A DNA stretch of 30,298 nucleotides from a virus: IMG/VR virus record IMGVR_UViG_3300023174_000487, positions 1 to 30,298 of that record. One strand, 5' to 3'. The position numbers and the translations under genes are program-made. The notes under the pieces were generated by a model. That model ran no database searches. It saw nothing but the letters and a program-made list of their open reading frames with translations, and had not been told where the DNA came from. Below, one piece after another: positions 22,356 to 30,298 of this stretch (the first letter of the stretch is position 1; every line of letters starts with the position of its first letter).

Positions 22356-23447
22356 TTAATTTAGACCAGCCAGGCGTTTGATGTCAATCACATTACTGCG
22401 ATCTTCTTCTTGCGCGGCTGGCACGGTTTTATCACCAGTTACTACACTGACATTTTCACTAATTACTTTTCGGGCTCTTGGTGAAGTGTCAGCTAAGACT
22501 GCTGGTAGATACTTCTCATAAGCGTTCTTAAGACGAGACGTCTGTACGCTTTCTAAGAGATTTTGCATGACTGCTCGCTTGTCGTTATTCAACGGGCCAA
22601 GCAATTCCTCCATGACGTTTGCACGTTCATTGGATTCTTTAATCACACGGATCTCTGTCTCTTTAGATTCTACCAAGGTTTTGGCCTTGCGTACAATCTT
22701 GGTGGCTTCGCTCAATTGGCGATCACGAGCATCTAATTGCATTTTTAATTTGCGTACTTCAGCGTTCTCATTGAGGTGAGTGGCGCCAAATTCGGCAGCG
22801 TAAGCTTCAAAAATCTTACGACCAAAATTGTTCTCGCGAGCAACTTTGATATCTTCATGTAATTGAAATAACTCTTGTTTTAGATGATGGCTAACAGCCT
22901 TGCTCATTTTTCCAGCACTTTCCTTAACGAAACGTGCCTTCAAGCCTTCAAGTTTACCACGAGCTTCACGGACTAAACGAACTTTGGTTTCCACCAAGTC
23001 CTTCTTGTCTTGTGAGAATTCATGGATCTCTTCTGCAAGTGCTTTAACAACAAACTTTTCAAGCTTATTAATGCTTTCATTGTGTTGCTTGCGGTCTTTA
23101 CGTAGTTCACCAATTTCTTCTGCGAGTTTTGATACCATGAAGTCGTTAAACTTTGTGGCACTTTCTCTCATTTTAATTTGTGATTTTACACGATCTTCGG
23201 CAAGTTGGCGTTTTTCTTCGCTGACTGCTTTGATCTCTGATGTAAGACCCTCTGTTACCATACGATCCAGGGCTTCCACCATATTACTTTTATCATGCTC
23301 ATAACGTTGTGCAAACTCCTCGCGAAGTTCTGCACGTACCTGCTCACGAGCTTCAGTTAGTTTTGATTCCCAAGCTTCGTTGAGCTCGCGACTAACATCC
23401 TCGTTAATTAGGCCGCTATCTAATAATGGTTTGATAGCATCTAACAT
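22356..23447 (-). CDS. 22: Prohead core scaffold, gp22-like (363 aa)
   Basis: The protein is charged and almost wholly helical (EAREQVRAELREEFAQRYE, KLAEEIGELRKDRKQHNESI, RKLKMQLDARDRQLSEATK), with long coiled-coil runs from ~20 to ~290. This fits the major scaffolding core around which gp23 assembles and which the prohead protease later digests. Several L/I-x-E sequences (for example LAEE, LEGL, LLESV) could be cleavage sites. The C-terminus (RSNVIDIKRLAGLN) is a short conserved tail; in T4-like phages the scaffold end contacts the shell. Its position between gp21 and gp23 supports the call. AAGGAG precedes the ATG by 6-7 bases. It is longer than T4 gp22 (269). Confidence 0.88.
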   Translation of the reverse strand: MLDAIKPLLDSGLINEDVSRELNEAWESKLTEAREQVRAELREEFAQRYEHDKSNMVEALDRMVTEGLTSEIKAVSEEKRQLAEDRVKSQIKMRESATKFNDFMVSKLAEEIGELRKDRKQHNESINKLEKFVVKALAEEIHEFSQDKKDLVETKVRLVREARGKLEGLKARFVKESAGKMSKAVSHHLKQELFQLHEDIKVARENNFGRKIFEAYAAEFGATHLNENAEVRKLKMQLDARDRQLSEATKIVRKAKTLVESKETEIRVIKESNERANVMEELLGPLNNDKRAVMQNLLESVQTSRLKNAYEKYLPAVLADTSPRARKVISENVSVVTGDKTVPAAQEEDRSNVIDIKRLAGLN

Positions 23448-23457
23448 GCATTTCTCC

Positions 23458-24084
23458 TTAGATCTTGAGATCTCTGATGAGGCGGTTTACTTCCTCTTTC
23501 AGGTATCTCTGTACCTTGCTGTCCTTGCCGGCGTCACGTGCTATTTCAAACACTTTGTGTCCATACTTCATATTCATCATGCCTTCATAGATGGCTTTGG
23601 GATATGCGTGGGGGGCGCTGGGTTGGGCAACAATATCGACAGTGACTATTTCAAAATCACTGACGTGTCCCGTTCTGTCGTCAACATTTCCGCTGCCGCG
23701 ACTCGAAACTCCTAATTTTACACCTGATTGCAACATGGTTTTAATCAGTTCGCCCATTGGTGTAGGTAGAATTTTTAACTTACCAAATCCGTTAGGGCCT
23801 TCCATCCACATGGGTTCCATGACATGGCTGACTCTATCTAGGTTAATTTTTAAATCATCGGGGTGGTCTACCTCGCCCATGACAGAATTACCTTGCTTGA
23901 TTTGTTGATTAATTGTATTAACTGCTCGTTCAATTTCATGCACTGGGTAAATGCGCTCGTTGGCGTTTTTTACACCGCCTTCAATGCAAATTCCAGACAT
24001 CTTAAGATCCTTACCTTCACCAGCGCCTTCAATAACAATGTTGGCTTGGTGAAAAGTAAGATTCTCTCTTAGGTAATGAGCCAT
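23458..24084 (-). CDS. 21: Prohead core protease, gp21-like (208 aa)
   Basis: This serine-type maturation protease cleaves scaffold and capsid propeptides in the prohead. The family pattern is visible: GVKNANERIYPVHEIERAV near 37-55, GEVDHPDD with His74, and LGVSSRGSG with Ser127/Ser128. A later VTVDIVAQPSAPHAYP carries Asp150. His74, the Ser of VSSRG and an acidic residue are the likely triad; the exact Ser and acid are inferred. The C-terminus (YLKEEVNRLIRDLKI) is helical. It is similar in length to T4 gp21 (212). It lies between the acidic core-type protein and gp22, 10-13 bases from each neighbour, as in T4. AAGGT before the ATG is a moderate SD. Confidence 0.93.
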   Translation of the reverse strand: MAHYLRENLTFHQANIVIEGAGEGKDLKMSGICIEGGVKNANERIYPVHEIERAVNTINQQIKQGNSVMGEVDHPDDLKINLDRVSHVMEPMWMEGPNGFGKLKILPTPMGELIKTMLQSGVKLGVSSRGSGNVDDRTGHVSDFEIVTVDIVAQPSAPHAYPKAIYEGMMNMKYGHKVFEIARDAGKDSKVQRYLKEEVNRLIRDLKI

Positions 24085-24097
24085 TTACCTTGGTTCC

Positions 24098-24943
24098 TTA
24101 TTGAATAACGCTTTTGTTATTCACGCCGCTAGCTTGGCCTAAATTTGGTTTAGTAGCCGGTGTTGGTTTTTGTGTGCTTTGAGCAGGAGTGTTACCCACT
24201 TTACCGATCATGTCTTTGACATTGTTTTTGTAAGCAGATGAATCGTGCTTACCGCCTTCGTTGGCACCGGTGTGTACTGGCTTAGCTAATGCACCACGTG
24301 CACCGCTGTTGGCAGCAACTACGCTTTTCTTGTTGCTTGCTTCTTCAGTGTTGCTGGGTTTAGCAACAGCTTTAAGAGTAACGTTTTCAAACATGCCTTC
24401 AGTTTCAAATTCGTCGTCAACAACTTCTTCGTCACTCATGCCGTCGGCAGCATCGGCTTCAGCATCGTCCATGTCCATTTCAGCATCGTCCATGTCCATT
24501 TCAGCATCGTCCATGTCGCCCATGCCAGCATCGTCGCCCATCATGGCTTCAAATTCTGCCATGAGTTCGTCTAATTTGTCTTCAAGATCAACTACGCGAT
24601 CTTCAATGTCACCGGCTTCGGCCTCAACACCATCATCGCCTTCCATTGAAACACCTGATTCTTCAGTTTCAACGCTGTTCATGAGGTTGTCAGCTTTGTC
24701 GCCACCAAGTCCCATTTCATCTAGTTCTTCTTCGCCTTCTTCAAGCTCTTCTTCATCAGCTTCGTCAATCTCTTCTTTGCCTTCTTCGACTTCTTCGTCT
24801 TTGGCTTCTTCTACTTCTTCATTTTCCATCATTTCTTCATAGATGGTACGACTTTTTTCCACGACAATTTCGTGAAATAGTTCGCGGGCTTTTCCGTCTT
24901 CATCATTGATGACGTATTCAATAAGTTGTTCAAATTTGTTCAT
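24098..24943 (-). CDS. Acidic prohead core-type protein (gp67/gp68 position, 281 aa)
   Basis: A short helical start (MNKFEQLIEYVINDEDGKAR, LFHEIVVEKSRTIYEEMM) resembles core proteins encoded between portal and protease in aquatic T4-like phages. It is followed by an extremely acidic tract (residues ~40-200, Glu then Asp rich) with a three-copy MDMDDAE element. The tail is basic and Asn/Thr/Pro-rich (KAVAKPSNTEEASNKK to PNLGQASGVNNKSVIQ). Such acid-base polarity suits an internal core component packed with gp22, perhaps cleaved at maturation. The frame also opens at a TTG (24955), but GGAGG sits between it and ATG 24943, so I use the ATG. The preceding 100 bases hold several hairpins and a late-type box. 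Confidence 0.78.
   Translation of the reverse strand: MNKFEQLIEYVINDEDGKARELFHEIVVEKSRTIYEEMMENEEVEEAKDEEVEEGKEEIDEADEEELEEGEEELDEMGLGGDKADNLMNSVETEESGVSMEGDDGVEAEAGDIEDRVVDLEDKLDELMAEFEAMMGDDAGMGDMDDAEMDMDDAEMDMDDAEADAADGMSDEEVVDDEFETEGMFENVTLKAVAKPSNTEEASNKKSVVAANSGARGALAKPVHTGANEGGKHDSSAYKNNVKDMIGKVGNTPAQSTQKPTPATKPNLGQASGVNNKSVIQ
24460..24522 (-). repeat. 21-bp coding microrepeat (MDMDDAE)
   Basis: CATCGTCCATGTCCATTTCAG occurs in near-perfect tandem copies within the acidic gene, with a degenerate third. It encodes seven residues per unit and keeps the frame. This is a likely site of copy-number change. Confidence 0.75.
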
Positions 24944-24966
24944 GAGTTCCTCCAAGGTTACGGCTC

Positions 24967-25056
24967 GATGTGATATTTACACATCAAAACATAAACTCAG
25001 TGTTTATCGGTGGTTTTTTATTAAAAACTGTAGATTATGACATTGTCAATGTCATA
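24967..25056 (-). promoter_or_regulatory. Hairpin-rich leader with late-type box before the acidic core gene
   Basis: The gap between the 71-residue gene and the acidic gene holds three inverted repeats. TATGACATTG/CAATGTCATA (25036-25056) has 10-bp arms and one centre base, and abuts the upstream stop codon. ATAAAC/GTTTAT lies at 24991-25007, and GATGTG/CACATC at 24967-24985. On the minus strand 24981-24974 reads TGTAAATA, a 7 of 8 match to the T4 late box, lying in the last loop. Terminator, processing site and promoter are all possible. The T-rich run after the 10-bp stem is ~10 bases away, so a classical terminator is less likely. Confidence 0.5.
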
Positions 25057-25272
25057 CTATAGAGGCTGAGGAGGAGGAGCGTATTGTTTTTTGACTTTTT
25101 CTAAACGTTCTTTAAATTCAATTTGTCGAACATCGTTTAGTTGTCTAAGTTTGTTGATTTGGCGCAGGGTCAACTTGGTTTTACGCAAGTCACCCAGGCG
25201 TGGCTGACTGTTATCTTGTTCTAGATCTTGGTAAGCTGGTTTTTGTGGTTGATAGAGTTCAAGCAGTATCAT
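25057..25272 (-). CDS. Small basic helical protein between portal and core genes (71 aa)
   Basis: The start MILLELYQPQKPAYQDLEQ leads into a conserved-looking stretch, PRLGDLRKTKLTLRQINKLR. Then QLNDVRQIEFKERLEKVKKQY and a Pro-rich end (APPPQPL) follow. The helix is amphipathic and basic. Small genes in this slot of T4-like genomes encode core or head-assembly proteins (gp67 in T4), but identity with gp67 is not shown. It begins 8 bases after the portal stop without an SD. ATAAATA, made partly by the portal stop codon, lies just before the ATG. A 10-bp palindrome directly follows its stop. Confidence 0.72.
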   Translation of the reverse strand: MILLELYQPQKPAYQDLEQDNSQPRLGDLRKTKLTLRQINKLRQLNDVRQIEFKERLEKVKKQYAPPPQPL

Positions 25273-25280
25273 GCTGTTAT

Positions 25281-27047
25281 TTATGCTGTAGGCGAACCCA
25301 CAGCAGCCGCTGGCTGCTGTCCGGGGGTTATAGTACCAGCACCACCTGGTGGTGGTCCAATTTCTTCACCAGTGTCTAGAGCATTCATATCTTGACCTGT
25401 TTGAATATCTGTTTGCATGTCGGCCGGTGTTACCCCCACACTACGCAAGTTAGTACCAGTTGGTTCTGGGGCTTCGGGATCACCGCGTTCTTCGTCCCAT
25501 AGCTCTTCGTTTTCTCTAATTTCTTCTTCAGTTAGTCCCAAATAACGTTTCAACAAGAATCGCTTGCTTAGATAAGGAACCTGTTCCAGTGTTGAGAATG
25601 TTTGAACTCTAGTGATATCAAGTTCAGCTTCGCGGTAGCTGGCAAAATTCTGTGGTGGGTTAAAATCGATGTTGAACAGGCCGCTGTCAATGTTAAACCC
25701 TCTCCAGCGCATGAACATTTTAAATTCATCATCCAGTTTCTGAATAATCAATCTTTGTAGTCGTTGACAGTATTGATTGAATCGATACTCTTGAATCAAT
25801 GCTGTACCCACTTTGCCGTCGGTGAATGCTCGTTCACTGTCATCAGGTCCTGTGGGTAGATAGCTACTCGGAACCCGTAAAGCACGAATCATTTTGTTGT
25901 TAAAATACTTTAAATCGTCAATTTCGCCTAGATTAGATCCACCAGGCAATACTTCGACACTGGATCCACGACCATCTGCTGTTTGTGGAAAAAAGTAATC
26001 TTCGTTGATACTGAGTGGATTATAACTGCTGTCCATGATGTTTTGTCCACCGCCGGTATGGCTGGGGATTCTACGCTGATGAATTTCGTTTTTAACACGT
26101 TCCACAAACTGCATGGCCAAGTGCGACGGCATATTGCCCACGTCAATTTTGAATACTCTACGCTCAGGGGCACGTGCCACACGATAGATCAATACCGAGT
26201 CTTCTAGCAGTTCTTTTTGTTTGAATACTCGAAAGATTGTTTCTAAGATACTTTGCCCAAACGGCCAGTAAAAGTCCAAGCCGTCAGTCAAACTCAAATG
26301 CACCACATGCTTGGCATCTAACACAGATTCATTCATTGCCGCGGCAAAACGTGATTGCCCACTACCACCTTGTTGATTAGGCACAGTGTAATTTACCGGT
26401 GCCACATAGCCCGATGAAGCTGGGTTGCTTTGGTAATCAGTGGTGGTCTTGGCTGCTATTGTTAAATTTTGAAAATTGGGGTTGATGTCCCTGATCACAT
26501 ACTGTTCTGGACGCTTGCCATCACTTTCATTGACAATGACTCGAGCAACTTTGGTCATGTCAACCCAGTACATTTCAAATGTTTCGGGATCACGCACAAA
26601 CACTTGATCGCCATACTTGATGGTGTTGCGAAAAATTCTAAAAATACGTTGATCCAGCTTGTTGAGTTTGACCCACTGCTGTAGTTGTTGCTTGATGATT
26701 TTGACTTCGTTGTCTGTGGGAGTTTCAGAGTAATTTACTTGAAAAGGCACATTTTCATCTTTGAGCTTTTGTGTGCTGAATTCAGCCAAAATGTCCAGGC
26801 AAGCGTTGATCTCGCTGTCGCAGTCCATTTGTTCGTATTGATTGTAGCGTTGTACACGGTTGGGGTGTCCGCTGTAAACCTCTGGTAATCGGCTGGCATA
26901 GTTTCTATAAACAACATCAGCATGACCTTTTAACGGATCTCGTCCATCGTTTCTCCCATACCCAGGCAATCCATCTGACCCTTTGCCACTGAGTGGGCTA
27001 AGTTCACCGTTGTTATTTGCTACTTTAAAATATTTTTTCCAGCTCAT
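25281..27047 (-). CDS. 20: Portal vertex protein, gp20-like (588 aa)
   Basis: This protein forms the dodecameric portal for head nucleation, DNA packaging and neck attachment. Family features include RYNQYEQMDCDSEINACLDI near 67-86 and YGDQVFVRDPETFEMYWVDM. DAKHVVHLSLTDGLDFYWPF is followed by EDSVLIYRVARAPERRVFKI and DVGNMPSHLA near 285-310, a hallmark of T4-like gp20. LKYFNNKMIRALRVPSSYLP near 395-415 and the coiled C-terminal region also fit. The tail (~520-588) is Pro/Gly/Thr-rich and probably disordered. Length is near T4 gp20 (524) with an extended C-terminus. No clear SD is seen; ATAAGTAATAG lies before the ATG. It follows the tape-measure-like gene by 16 bases. Confidence 0.95.
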   Translation of the reverse strand: MSWKKYFKVANNNGELSPLSGKGSDGLPGYGRNDGRDPLKGHADVVYRNYASRLPEVYSGHPNRVQRYNQYEQMDCDSEINACLDILAEFSTQKLKDENVPFQVNYSETPTDNEVKIIKQQLQQWVKLNKLDQRIFRIFRNTIKYGDQVFVRDPETFEMYWVDMTKVARVIVNESDGKRPEQYVIRDINPNFQNLTIAAKTTTDYQSNPASSGYVAPVNYTVPNQQGGSGQSRFAAAMNESVLDAKHVVHLSLTDGLDFYWPFGQSILETIFRVFKQKELLEDSVLIYRVARAPERRVFKIDVGNMPSHLAMQFVERVKNEIHQRRIPSHTGGGQNIMDSSYNPLSINEDYFFPQTADGRGSSVEVLPGGSNLGEIDDLKYFNNKMIRALRVPSSYLPTGPDDSERAFTDGKVGTALIQEYRFNQYCQRLQRLIIQKLDDEFKMFMRWRGFNIDSGLFNIDFNPPQNFASYREAELDITRVQTFSTLEQVPYLSKRFLLKRYLGLTEEEIRENEELWDEERGDPEAPEPTGTNLRSVGVTPADMQTDIQTGQDMNALDTGEEIGPPPGGAGTITPGQQPAAAVGSPTA

Positions 27048-27063
27048 AGTCTATTACTTATGT

Positions 27064-30000
27064 TTAAGACTGTGTTACTTGCAACATTCTTTCAGCTGTG
27101 CTGTTGTTTCTAGCCTGCAGAGAAACTAGTTGTTCCAACAATCCTGCAACCATACCATCAGTGGGTGCGTTTGTTGAACCTGAAGATCTGGCCATTTCAG
27201 CTGTTAAATTTTGCACAGCAGTTACTAATTCGTTGTTGTTTTCAATCTTTGTTGTAGCTAAATCTGACATCTGACGTTGAAAAAATGTTTCCACTGATGT
27301 AAATGCTTGCTGAGGAGCTTCTATTTTTTGTTGACCTATTAACAGCCCAGGGCTGTCGATCCTGGCCAAATTACTGTCAGGCTTTAAAACATTCTGTAGC
27401 TCTGGTGATATTTCTACTATATTAATTGCAACTGGCTTGCCATCTAATTGTCCACCAATCACACGACTCAGTTTATTGTAGTCTGAATTAATAGACGCAT
27501 CCAGAATCTGCTGTTGTGTACCCAGATTTGATTTTGATAATTCAACTAATTTATTGAACTCATCAGGTAATGCCAGCGGTTGTGATTGATTTGATTTTGA
27601 TAATTCAACTAATTTATTGAACTCATCAGGTAATGCCAACGGCTGTTGTGTACCCAGATTTGATTTTGATAATTCAACTAATTTATTGAACTCATCAGGC
27701 AATACTACAGGTTGTTGATTTGATTTTGATAATTCAACTAATTTATTGAACTCATCAGGCAATACTACAGGTTGTTGTTGATTTAATTTTGATTTTGATA
27801 GCTCAAATAATTTATTAAAGTCTAAATTACTTGATACATCCAGAATCTTCTGCTGTATGCCCAGATTTGATTTTGACAGCTCAACCAATTTATTAAACTC
27901 GTCGGGTAATAATACAGGTTGTTGATTTGATTTTGATAATTCAACTAATTTATTGAACTCATCAGGTAATACCAGCGGCTGTTGTTGATTAATCATTCTA
28001 CTCAATACAGCATAATCTAGAGTATTCTGTGAATCTGGAGCCTGTTGTGAGCCCAGCCCCGATTTTGATAGTTCAATCAGTTTGATGAACTCATCCGGCA
28101 ATCCTAGATTAACCGGGATTGATCTACCATTGGGCAAAGGTACCACTGCCTCGGGACCTTTTTCGCCAACAAGACTCAGTCCTTGGGTCACCCCACCTAA
28201 GGCCATTTTTGGCAGTTGCATGCCAGCTGATGCTAATAATGCTTCTTTGGCTTGTTCAGGGGTAATTGTAGCTGGACCAAGTGGATTTCCGCCAACTCCA
28301 GCATAGTAACTTTCACCTGCGTTGACATTGCGTGATCCAAATTCATCATTGATCTTCATTGCCTTGGGAATACCCACACTGGCAAATTCTTTGGCTAGAT
28401 CCAGCACTGCTTTTTCAATGTCGGCACCTTTGTCGCCGGCCAGCACTTTTTGTACTTCAGGACGTTTGACCCCTACTAGGAATTCCTTGAATATTCGGTC
28501 TTGTGTGCCAGCATCAAACTTGTCAGACTCTTTGAGTCCCAGTGCTTGCACTGCCGCAGTCATAGTCTTGGGTGTGACTTGATATCTACCAGCCGCAAAT
28601 ATCTGCCCCGATGACTGTTCGCGCATGACGTCTCCGACTGACATGCTGGTTACATTCTTTTCTCCAGGCTTGTAAATTTTCTTACCACCAGCATAGTTGG
28701 CAGCATTGTAGTCACCTGCCCCTTTGCTTTCACCCCGAGCAATAACATCAGCCAACGGTCCTGCTTGAGTTGATGGTTTGGCCACTTCTTTTCTAGCCTT
28801 GGTGAGGATGTCTGTTTGTTTTAATAATTCTTTTTGTGATTTTAACAGCTCTTCTTCAATACCAGCAATGGCCAGCTTTCGAGCTTCAACCAAGGGCTTG
28901 GGCATGCCAGTTTTTTCAGCATTGGCAATTTGTTCTTCAATCTTGGACTTTTTATCTCTTAGACTTAGAATCTGATTCTCTGCCGCCTGCACCTGTTGTT
29001 CATACAGAGGAAGTGTATTTTCAATTTTTCGCAACCGCTTGCGCTCATTGGCAGCTTCAAGCGCAGATTGATCCATCTTGCGTTGAGCGGCCATGGCTTC
29101 TGATTCAGATTTTGCTCGCTCATCTTCAAGTGCTTTGATTCGGTTGCGTTGTGCCAACAAGTCTTCTTGTGCAGCCTTGTTTCGCAACATGACGTTGTAT
29201 TCTTCTTGTGATGCCTTGACCTGGTCATTGACTCTGGCCGCTAATTCAAACTTTGCATTGGCCACTTCGGCATCAGCCGCAACTTTGGCTTCAGCTTTGG
29301 CACGTGATTCGGGTACTTGTGGGCCAGCAGGGCCGCCTGCGTTGCCTATCTCTGGCAGTTGAATACCCAATTCTTTGCCAATATATTTTACAAATTTGTT
29401 CAATGCCCCAGTGAATGATGCCACAGCTTCGGTGGCCTTGGGCATGGCAGCAAATCCAAACAATGTGATTTGGCGACTCATCTGCTCCATGCTCTTTTGC
29501 GCTGTCACAGTGTCGTTGGTTAATTTATCCTGTCCAGCAATTTGTGCATCTTGTGCCTTTTGTGCCTTGATTGTATTACCTTCAATGGCCGCACGGTTAA
29601 AGTCACTGAGTTCAGCGTACTTGACAAACACATCTTGACCATCACCGGCAGCCTTGGCAAAACTGCGCTGATTTAATTCAGCTTCTTTTGTGGCTTCCTG
29701 TAGTCTTCGCAGTGCTTCAGCTTGGTCAATCTCACCATTTTTAAGGCTGTTGACAATATTTTGAATTTGTCCACCAGAGCTATTAAAGCCCTTGATGGCT
29801 GCATCACTATTGACCAAATCAGTTGATACATCTCTAATGGCAGCGCCTAACTCTGGACTTATACGGCTAACTTGAGTTTGGAAATCCATCAATGACTTGG
29901 CTGCACCTTCGTGGCCTTCACCAATCATTTCATCAATCTGGGCCCGGAATCTTCCTTCGCTCAAGGCAGCATCTTGCTGTGCTTGAATCTCTTTGCGATT

Positions 30001-30298
30001 CATGCCTGTAACCTTGGACAGCAAATCTAATTCTTTGGCATATTGAATTGTGCCTTGTGTGAGTTGAGAATTTGTTTTTCGTTGAGCTAGGCCCAGTCTT
30101 GATTGTTGTGTGACGAAGGCCCCAGCCGACTCGCCTATTTGGTCAGCACTATATCCAATTCTTCGCAAGGCGTCACCAGCACCGCTGGTGACTATATCAC
30201 CAACAAACTTGCTGAAATTTTCACTGCCTTGCCCTACTGTGCCGCCAAACCTTGCCAGTGCTCCAGCATTTTCTGTGATGGCTTTTTTATATCCGTCA
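27064..30298 (-). CDS. Tape-measure-like tail protein with muramidase-like domain, partial (5' end outside window)
   Basis: The frame stays open to the right edge, giving at least 1077 residues. A TTG at 30168 is not a credible start because coding sequence continues (DGYKKAITENAGALARFGG, ENFSKFVGDIVTSGAG). Order: helical N-part with KVTGMNRKEIQAQQDAALSE; a coiled-coil region (nt ~29300-28780); a lysozyme-like domain (nt ~28750-28290). That domain has VIARGESKGAGDYNAANYAG, MSVGDVMREQSSGQ and FAAGRYQVTPKTMTAA, with Glu of ARGES as likely catalytic residue. Then GEKGPEAVVPLPNGRSIPV, a phrase typical of tape-measure C-terminal regions. Eight copies of LPDEFNKLVELSKS and a short helical end follow. 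It probably sets tail length and opens peptidoglycan on entry. Its place right before the portal gene is unusual for T4-like phages. Confidence 0.8.
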   Translation of the reverse strand, partial: DGYKKAITENAGALARFGGTVGQGSENFSKFVGDIVTSGAGDALRRIGYSADQIGESAGAFVTQQSRLGLAQRKTNSQLTQGTIQYAKELDLLSKVTGMNRKEIQAQQDAALSEGRFRAQIDEMIGEGHEGAAKSLMDFQTQVSRISPELGAAIRDVSTDLVNSDAAIKGFNSSGGQIQNIVNSLKNGEIDQAEALRRLQEATKEAELNQRSFAKAAGDGQDVFVKYAELSDFNRAAIEGNTIKAQKAQDAQIAGQDKLTNDTVTAQKSMEQMSRQITLFGFAAMPKATEAVASFTGALNKFVKYIGKELGIQLPEIGNAGGPAGPQVPESRAKAEAKVAADAEVANAKFELAARVNDQVKASQEEYNVMLRNKAAQEDLLAQRNRIKALEDERAKSESEAMAAQRKMDQSALEAANERKRLRKIENTLPLYEQQVQAAENQILSLRDKKSKIEEQIANAEKTGMPKPLVEARKLAIAGIEEELLKSQKELLKQTDILTKARKEVAKPSTQAGPLADVIARGESKGAGDYNAANYAGGKKIYKPGEKNVTSMSVGDVMREQSSGQIFAAGRYQVTPKTMTAAVQALGLKESDKFDAGTQDRIFKEFLVGVKRPEVQKVLAGDKGADIEKAVLDLAKEFASVGIPKAMKINDEFGSRNVNAGESYYAGVGGNPLGPATITPEQAKEALLASAGMQLPKMALGGVTQGLSLVGEKGPEAVVPLPNGRSIPVNLGLPDEFIKLIELSKSGLGSQQAPDSQNTLDYAVLSRMINQQQPLVLPDEFNKLVELSKSNQQPVLLPDEFNKLVELSKSNLGIQQKILDVSSNLDFNKLFELSKSKLNQQQPVVLPDEFNKLVELSKSNQQPVVLPDEFNKLVELSKSNLGTQQPLALPDEFNKLVELSKSNQSQPLALPDEFNKLVELSKSNLGTQQQILDASINSDYNKLSRVIGGQLDGKPVAINIVEISPELQNVLKPDSNLARIDSPGLLIGQQKIEAPQQAFTSVETFFQRQMSDLATTKIENNNELVTAVQNLTAEMARSSGSTNAPTDGMVAGLLEQLVSLQARNNSTAERMLQVTQS
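27500..28105 (-). repeat. Eight coding repeats of LPDEFNKLVELSKS in the tape-measure-like gene
   Basis: Units of about 19-30 residues share LPDEFNKLVELSKS and alternate short (NQQPV) and longer (NLGIQQKILDVSSN) linkers. Bases such as TTTGATTTTGATAATTCAAC recur exactly in six units. The first (EFIKLIELSKSG) and fourth (LDFNKLFELSKSK) are diverged. The repeats form amphipathic helices. They may be a flexible or length-variable segment of the tape measure. Confidence 0.9.

Noticed and set aside
22900-24842. Plus-strand Ser/Leu-rich frames opposite gp22 and the acidic gene
   Set aside because: They are antisense shadows of Glu/Asp/Lys-rich helices; no SD or family pattern is seen.
24953-24955. 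TTG start for the acidic core protein
   Set aside because: GGAGG lies between this TTG and the ATG at 24943 at ideal spacing, so the ATG is the start.
30166-30168. TTG at 30168 as the start of the tape-measure-like gene
   Set aside because: The frame stays open with sensible protein to the window edge, so the true start is outside.
1-30298. tRNA genes, integrase or attachment sites
   Set aside because: I looked in all gaps. None is long enough or shows a cloverleaf pattern, and no recombinase motif or paired att-like repeat was seen.

Overview
The window is part of the late, structural region of a T4-like tailed phage (myovirus type). The best markers lie in one minus-strand run near the right end: portal (gp20), a small protein, an acidic core-type protein, prohead protease (gp21), scaffold core (gp22) and major capsid protein (gp23), in T4 order. 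The fibre modules to the left are of the type common in T4-like phages of aquatic bacteria. A small Ala/Pro/Lys-rich protein with a Sec signal peptide looks borrowed from a betaproteobacterium-like host. That suggests, but does not prove, a freshwater proteobacterial host. I saw no tRNA, rRNA, CRISPR array, IS element, integrase or replication gene.

Layout, right to left along the mainly minus-strand transcription. (1) 30298-21117: a tape-measure-like protein with an embedded muramidase-like domain (5' end outside the window), then portal, small protein, acidic protein, gp21, gp22 and gp23. The run closes with a UUCG-tetraloop terminator at 21066-21085. (2) 21049-20203: a divergent pair, with a plus-strand Cys-motif small protein and a minus-strand secreted peptide. 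The secreted peptide overlaps a second small gene whose start is unclear; a long hairpin terminator follows. (3) 20162-18632: a class I methyltransferase and a 221-residue probable structural protein. (4) 17463-18635, plus strand: a TPR glycosyltransferase, convergent with (3) and divergent from (5). (5) 17361-1: a fibre/appendage run of a 172-residue protein, a Rossmann-like (DUF115-like) protein, three small structural proteins, an 861-, a 419- and a giant 2680-residue repeat protein, a tandem terminator, a 711-residue fibre, and a second DUF115-like protein cut by the window edge.

Block (1) builds the head and probably sets tail length. Block (5) probably makes the host-contact fibres. Its proteins are mosaics of a few shared modules plus a 17-residue repeat rich in Gly, Asn and Thr, mostly of the form TGN(I/V)TGGN. 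This repeat presents dozens of N-x-(S/T) tripeptides. Next to it sits a cytoplasmic-type TPR glycosyltransferase, so the phage may glycosylate its own fibres; this is the most interesting inference here. Regulation appears to rest on T4-late-like TATAAATA-type boxes and on hairpins, including one that carries the next gene's ribosome binding site inside a terminator-like stem. All gaps between genes are shorter than 150 bases.
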